Both the position numbers and the translations under genes were made by a program. This document shows positions 5,511 through 8,917 of a stretch of 8,917 nt of DNA, in pieces. The notes beneath the pieces were generated by a model that was not told where the DNA came from, searched no databases, and saw nothing but the letters and a program-made list of their open reading frames with translations. Position 1 is the stretch's first letter. The number at the start of each line of letters is the position of its first letter. Origin of the DNA: Devosia sp. (GTDB taxonomy: Bacteria; Pseudomonadota; Alphaproteobacteria; Rhizobiales; Devosiaceae). The stretch lies in the NCBI GenBank assembly GCA_028290245.1, contig JAQGKG010000293.1:1-8917 (forward strand), given 5' to 3'.

Positions 5511-7049
5511 TTACTTTGCGCCGCCGAGGCCGATAGCCTTGGCCATCACGTGGTAGATGATGTTTTGTTCGACGACACCGTGGAACAGGTGGGCCCATGG
5601 GCCCTGCGCGAAGATGGCGACGTCATCGCCGGCATGGCTTTCCGAACCCATCGGGATCAGCGCCTGCTGCAGGAAGTCGACGTCAGTGGTGTCGACATTG
5701 GTAAGATCTGCACGGATGGTCAGTGCCGTATCAGCATCCGAGCCTTCAGGCGCGACAGGAGCTTCGCCTTCATAAACAGCGGCGCCGGGGCCATTCAGGT
5801 AGCCAAGGGTGGTGTAGGGCTTGCCGTCATCTGCATTGTCGCCAGCCAGGCCCAGGATCGGGTTGCCGCGTACCGGGTAGCCGGCGATCGAGAACACGTG
5901 GCTATGGTCGGCGGTGACGACAATCAGGGTTTCTTCGGGGTTGACGGCATCATAGGCGGCCTTGACGGCTTCGGACAGGGCGACGGTGTCCATCAGGGCA
6001 CGGGCGGCGTTGCCAGCGTGGTGGGCATGGTCGATACGGCCGGCTTCAACCATCAATACGAAGCCATCCTTGTTCTGGCTCAGCATTTCGATCGACTTGA
6101 CGGTCATCTCGGCCAGCGAAGGCTCGCCAGCGGCATCCTTGGCGCGGTCGGCTTCGTACTGCATGTGCGAGCCTTCGAACAGGCCGAACAGGTGCTTGGT
6201 GGTGGCGGTATCGACAGCGTCGAACTGTTCCTGGTTCCACACATAGGCGCCGTCATTATACTTGGCCTGCCATTCGCCAATCAGGTCATGGCCATCCTTG
6301 CGAGCGCCGGTCTTTTCTGGATATTCCGGATCCGCGGTTTCCGCGGTCATGAAGTTGGAGCGGCCGCCGCCGAGGATGACTTCAAAGCCGTCGCCGAAGG
6401 ACCAGTCAACGAGTTGAGTAGCGATATCGGTGCAGCCGGTGGACTTTTCGCCCTTGGCCAGACCCATATCGTTTTCCCAATCGCGTTCCACGGTATGGGC
6501 ATAGGTTGCGGCAGGCGTTGCATGGGTGATGCGAGCTGTCGAGACGACCCCTGTGGCCAAGCCGGCTTCTTCGGCGATTTCAAAGATCGACTTGACCGAG
6601 CTTGCAGCAAGGGTCGAGCAATCGTCGAGCACGGCAAGCTGGCTGACGCCGATGGTGCCATTGAGCGACTTGACGCCGGTGGTCATCGCGGTGGCGGTCG
6701 GAGCGCTGTCGGCGACCTGGCTGTCACGGGTGTAGGTCTTGGATAGTGCGACATAGGGGAGCAGCGTTTCGAACGAGAGGCTGTTGCTCTCGCCATCGAC
6801 GCCGCGTTCCTGGCCTTCAAAAATACGGGCAGCGGTGATGGTGGGGATCGACATGCCGTCGCCGACGAACAGGATGACGTTCCTGGCCTTGCCGGTATTG
6901 GGCTGCTGCGCGACGAGGGCCGCCAGCTGCTCCTGGGCACTGACGAAATAGCTATCACTGGCCTGTGGCAGGGCAGTCTGCGCCAAAGCCGGTGCGGCTA
7001 ACGCCAGCGTAGAAACTGTCGAAACAAGAACACGTGCAAGTCTGATCAT
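5511..7049 (-). CDS. phoA: Alkaline phosphatase (PhoA family), periplasmic
   Basis: This 512-residue phosphomonoesterase has a Sec signal peptide (MIRLARVLVSTVSTLALAAP, cleavage after ALA at 21-23). Counting against E. coli PhoA, the catalytic set is complete: Asp64 (FVGDG), nucleophile Ser115 (ADSAPTATAMTTG), Thr178 (ATPAA), phosphate-binding Arg189, Glu335 (VEAGRID), Asp340 and His344, Asp381-His382 (TADHSH), and His472 (SESHAGDD). Positions matching E. coli Asp153 and Lys328 are His176 and His341, as in mammalian-type enzymes, which alters the third metal site. Two cysteines (144 and 206) could form the single disulfide. The length is somewhat greater than the roughly 470 of E. coli, from internal loops. 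The ATG has an AAAGG-type ribosome site about 9 bases upstream. The gene has its own promoter-like region and a strong terminator, and it is followed by the ABC module. Phosphate-starvation control is expected for the family, but I found no clear Pho box. Confidence 0.95.
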   Translation of the reverse strand: MIRLARVLVSTVSTLALAAPALAQTALPQASDSYFVSAQEQLAALVAQQPNTGKARNVILFVGDGMSIPTITAARIFEGQERGVDGESNSLSFETLLPYVALSKTYTRDSQVADSAPTATAMTTGVKSLNGTIGVSQLAVLDDCSTLAASSVKSIFEIAEEAGLATGVVSTARITHATPAATYAHTVERDWENDMGLAKGEKSTGCTDIATQLVDWSFGDGFEVILGGGRSNFMTAETADPEYPEKTGARKDGHDLIGEWQAKYNDGAYVWNQEQFDAVDTATTKHLFGLFEGSHMQYEADRAKDAAGEPSLAEMTVKSIEMLSQNKDGFVLMVEAGRIDHAHHAGNAARALMDTVALSEAVKAAYDAVNPEETLIVVTADHSHVFSIAGYPVRGNPILGLAGDNADDGKPYTTLGYLNGPGAAVYEGEAPVAPEGSDADTALTIRADLTNVDTTDVDFLQQALIPMGSESHAGDDVAIFAQGPWAHLFHGVVEQNIIYHVMAKAIGLGGAK

Positions 7050-7118
7050 CAGGTGGACCTTTTCAATGCAGACACAAACACAGTGCCGATGCCGAGGATG
7101 AACGAGGTCTACCGGCGG

Positions 7119-7155
7119 ATTATAACGGTGGTGTGTAGGCTGAGCCGATTAGCCG
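7119..7155 (-). promoter_or_regulatory. Candidate phoA promoter with TATAAT -10 and CGGCT repeats at -35
   Basis: On the minus strand a perfect TATAAT (7119-7124) lies about 70 bases before the phoA start. There is no TTGACA-like -35 at 16-18 bases. Instead the region 7141-7155 holds two near-direct repeats, CGGCTAA and CGGCTCA, 8 bases apart. A good -10 without a -35 suggests an activator-dependent promoter, with the repeats as a possible activator site. The spacing does not match the 11-base period of a Pho box. Confidence 0.4.
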
Positions 7156-7225
7156 TTTCCCACGCGCCGCCAGAGTGCCGGTCACCCGATCCTGTGAGAT
7201 CGCCGACCGACAGTCTGTGGCTGGG

Positions 7226-7891
7226 TCACCAAGTGACCAAGGGCGAGCGATGAAGCCACGTGTTGGCTTTGACCTGCTCGACGACGAAACTGGCGACGTC
7301 GCCGCGCGCGATGGTCCCGCCATGAAAGGCCGACAGGTTTTCCAGCGTGCGTGGCGAGCCGCGGCCTGGCTTGTCATTGAGCACTGAGGGACGCACCAAA
7401 ACCCAATCGAGGCCGCTGTCGCGAATGATGGCTTCCTGGCGGTTCTTGTCGGCATAGACGTTGCGCAGCAGCAGCGGATAGATCAGGCGATCGAAGGCAA
7501 AGCCGCCGTGGCCGACGCTATCCCCGGCGCCAATACCGGTGATCGCCACCAGCCTAGCAACATGCTCGGCCTGCATGGCGCTAACCAGAGCACGCGTCGC
7601 AGTAGAGAGCAGCGTGACCTCCTTGAAAGGGCTGGGTGGCGTGCCCAGGGCGCTGATCACCGCGTCCTGTCCCTTTAGCGCCTGGCGCAGGACAACTTCG
7701 TCGAGAGCATTACCGATGACCAGTTTTGCGCCACCGAGTTCGCTGCCCTTTTCGGCGGAGCGTACCAAGGCGGTGACCTCGTAACCCTGGGCGATGGCTC
7801 GGTTGACGATCAGACGGCCGGTGCCACCGCTGGCGCCAAGCACCAGTATTTTCGTCGGGCGGCTTTGGTCCTGTAGTGCAGAAATGCTCAT
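7226..7891 (-). CDS. NAD(P)-binding reductase (atypical SDR, BVR-B/YwnB-like)
   Basis: This 221-residue Rossmann-fold protein begins MSISALQDQSRPTKILVLGA. The dinucleotide-binding motif GASGGTG is at residues 19-25, and Arg44 at the end of strand 2 (ALVR) suggests NADP preference. Further family features are a mid-protein ARLVAITGIGAG strand (112-123) and an active-site-like Y-x-x-K (Tyr146, Lys149) leading into SGLDWVLVRPSVLND (159-173). This pattern is typical of atypical short-chain dehydrogenases such as biliverdin reductase B-like proteins; the substrate is unknown. The frame is open to 7999, but the ATG at 7891 has a strong GGAGAA ribosome site 6 bases upstream, and the extension reads into the upstream gene's end. 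It lies 79 bases downstream of a related NmrA-like gene in the same direction, possibly in one operon. The cytoplasm is the expected location. Confidence 0.88.
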   Translation of the reverse strand: MSISALQDQSRPTKILVLGASGGTGRLIVNRAIAQGYEVTALVRSAEKGSELGGAKLVIGNALDEVVLRQALKGQDAVISALGTPPSPFKEVTLLSTATRALVSAMQAEHVARLVAITGIGAGDSVGHGGFAFDRLIYPLLLRNVYADKNRQEAIIRDSGLDWVLVRPSVLNDKPGRGSPRTLENLSAFHGGTIARGDVASFVVEQVKANTWLHRSPLVTW

Positions 7892-7923
7892 GATAGTTCT
7901 CCATAAGTGGGACGCCGCTGTAG

Positions 7924-7945
7924 TGACGGTCCCGTCATTGCAATG
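7924..7945. promoter_or_regulatory. Two overlapping palindromes between the reductase genes
   Basis: TGACGG-TC-CCGTCA (7924-7937) is a perfect 6-bp dyad with a 2-base spacer. It overlaps by two bases the perfect 10-bp palindrome CATTGCAATG (7936-7945). Both lie 33-54 bases upstream of the start at 7891. They are too short for a terminator and have no T tract, so an operator for a dimeric regulator of the downstream reductase is the more likely reading. Confidence 0.4.
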
Positions 7946-7970
7946 GTGTGACAGCGAAGACCGTCTGCCT

Positions 7971-8840
7971 TTAAGCCGCGGCAGCGATCTCGGTGGCAAA
8001 TTCGCGATAGGAGCGCAGCGGGCGGCCGAGCAAGCTCGTCAAGCGTTCGACATCGCCGGCTTCGGGCAGCATGCCGTCAGTCAGAAAGCGCTCGCTCATC
8101 AGGCGCATGTCATAGGCCATCCAACTTGGCATGAAGCCGCGCAGGTTCTTCTCAAAACCGGCCGTGTCATCGCCGACATAGACGATGGGACGTGCCAGGA
8201 CATCGGACCAAATGGCGGCAACATCGGCACCGGTCAGCGTGTCCGGACCGACCAGGTTGATCCTGTCGGTGGGCAGGGCAACATCGCTATTCTCGCGGCG
8301 GATCAGTTCGAGCGCAGCGATTTCGCCAATGTCGCGGCTGTCGATCATGGCGAGACCCTTGCTGCCGATCGGCATCGGATAGACGCTATAGTTGAGCACC
8401 AGGTCGGTAATCGTCAGGTCATTGTTGATGAAATAGGCCGGGCGCAGGATGGTCGCCTCGAAGCCCATCTGCTCGATCATGCGCTCGACGCCGAACTTGC
8501 CCGCAAAGTGCGGCACGTTCACATAGACATCGCTGTGGATGACCGACAGATAGACCAGCTTGTTGGCTCCTGCGGCACGGGCGACGTTGAGCGCAAGCAG
8601 CGCCTGGGTGAATTCGTCGGGCGCCACTGCATTGAGCAGGAACAGCGTCGAGACGCCGTCGAAAGCGCTGCGCAGGGAGTCGACGTCGAGCAGGTCACCC
8701 TGGATCACGTCAACGCCTGCGGGAAAGGCGGCCTTGGCGGGATCGCGGACCAGGGCGCGCACATCGGCGCCACGCTGCACCAGCTGTTCGACGACTTGGC
8801 GGCCAACAGTGCCGTTTGCACCGGTTACGAGGATAGTCAT
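7971..8840 (-). CDS. NmrA-family NAD(P)-binding protein
   Basis: This 289-residue protein begins MTILVTGANGTVGRQVVEQL, with the Rossmann motif GANGTVG at 7-13 and Arg32 (ALVRDP), which favours NADP. Further along are LVYLSVIHSD (95-104), HFAGKFGVERMIEQMG (111-126) with Lys115 at the position of the SDR active-site lysine, and ATILRPAYFINN (129-140). This run of motifs is characteristic of NmrA-like/SDR a-type proteins, which act as NAD(P)H-dependent quinone or aldehyde reductases or as redox sensors; the actual substrate is unknown. A GTG three codons upstream (8849) also opens the frame, but GGAG sits 8 bases before the ATG at 8840 and directly against the GTG, so the ATG is chosen. It is followed by a shorter paralogous reductase. 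The upstream side runs to the window edge, where a divergent regulator could lie outside view. Confidence 0.88.
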   Translation of the reverse strand: MTILVTGANGTVGRQVVEQLVQRGADVRALVRDPAKAAFPAGVDVIQGDLLDVDSLRSAFDGVSTLFLLNAVAPDEFTQALLALNVARAAGANKLVYLSVIHSDVYVNVPHFAGKFGVERMIEQMGFEATILRPAYFINNDLTITDLVLNYSVYPMPIGSKGLAMIDSRDIGEIAALELIRRENSDVALPTDRINLVGPDTLTGADVAAIWSDVLARPIVYVGDDTAGFEKNLRGFMPSWMAYDMRLMSERFLTDGMLPEAGDVERLTSLLGRPLRSYREFATEIAAAA

Positions 8841-8917
8841 GGGGATCACTCCGTTGGATAAGAAGACCCCCTCAATTTAATGATCCACACGACATCCAAT
8901 AGCCGCTAGATATGGAC

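Noticed and set aside
5550..6746. Long plus-strand open frame opposite the alkaline phosphatase
   Set aside because: The minus strand encodes a complete PhoA with all catalytic residues, and the plus frame shows no motif.
7063..7140. Pho box or Zur box upstream of phoA
   Set aside because: CTGTGTTTGTGTCTGCAT has CTG repeats 12 rather than 11 bases apart and poor CTGTCA matches. GTTATAAT resembles a Zur half-site but has no matching second half.
7224..7238. GGTCAC-CAA-GTGACC inverted repeat at the end of the 221-aa reductase
   Set aside because: It overlaps the last codons and the stop, has only 6-bp arms and no T tract, so it is likely chance.
7794..8861. Plus-strand open frame spanning both reductase genes
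   Set aside because: It crosses two well-supported minus-strand genes and their gap, and its composition is that of an antisense shadow.

Overview
The window is GC-rich (roughly 60% or more by eye). Every gene I can support lies on the minus strand. Gene content and style fit an alphaproteobacterium, probably Hyphomicrobiales (Devosia-like): a DUF6481 coiled-coil protein, a Tat-exported PhoX phosphatase, Ala/Asp/Glu-rich proteins and paired NmrA/SDR oxidoreductases. The order-level placement is inference from protein style, not from a marker gene.

Layout in the direction of transcription (high to low coordinates): (i) 8840-7971, an NmrA-type NAD(P)-binding protein, then 7891-7226, a second, shorter NAD(P)-binding reductase. 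The 79-bp gap between them holds two palindromes. (ii) 7049-5511, a PhoA-type alkaline phosphatase with its own TATAAT-like promoter and a good hairpin terminator. (iii) 5441-3079, a tightly packed three-gene module: a Tat-signal DUF3299-like protein with a Cys-Pro-Phe-Cys motif, a LolD/MacB-type ABC ATPase, and a MacB/FtsX-type permease whose periplasmic loop carries a His/Asp/Glu-rich stretch. (iv) 3010-1037, a PhoX-family (DUF839) phosphatase with a twin-arginine signal, ending in a hairpin. (v) 794-564, a small unknown protein, and 443-75, a DUF6481 coiled-coil protein ending in a palindromic hairpin.

The part most worth attention is 7049-1037. A zinc/magnesium-type alkaline phosphatase (PhoA) and a calcium/iron-type phosphatase (PhoX) flank an ABC module whose parts resemble zinc-responsive ATPase/permease/DUF3299 clusters known from Gammaproteobacteria (Vibrio zrg genes, Pseudomonas aeruginosa PA4063-PA4066). 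In those clusters a separate His-rich DUF2796 protein goes with the transporter. No such gene is visible here, but the permease carries its own His-rich loop and the DUF3299-like protein carries a CxxC motif. A reasonable inference is a periplasmic metal-handling module that serves, or is co-selected with, secreted metallophosphatases. A terminator after phoA means the five genes need not be one transcript.

I saw no tRNA, rRNA, CRISPR array, insertion sequence or integrase. No intergenic stretch exceeds 300 bases. The longest, 795-1036, holds a weak promoter candidate and the PhoX terminator hairpin.
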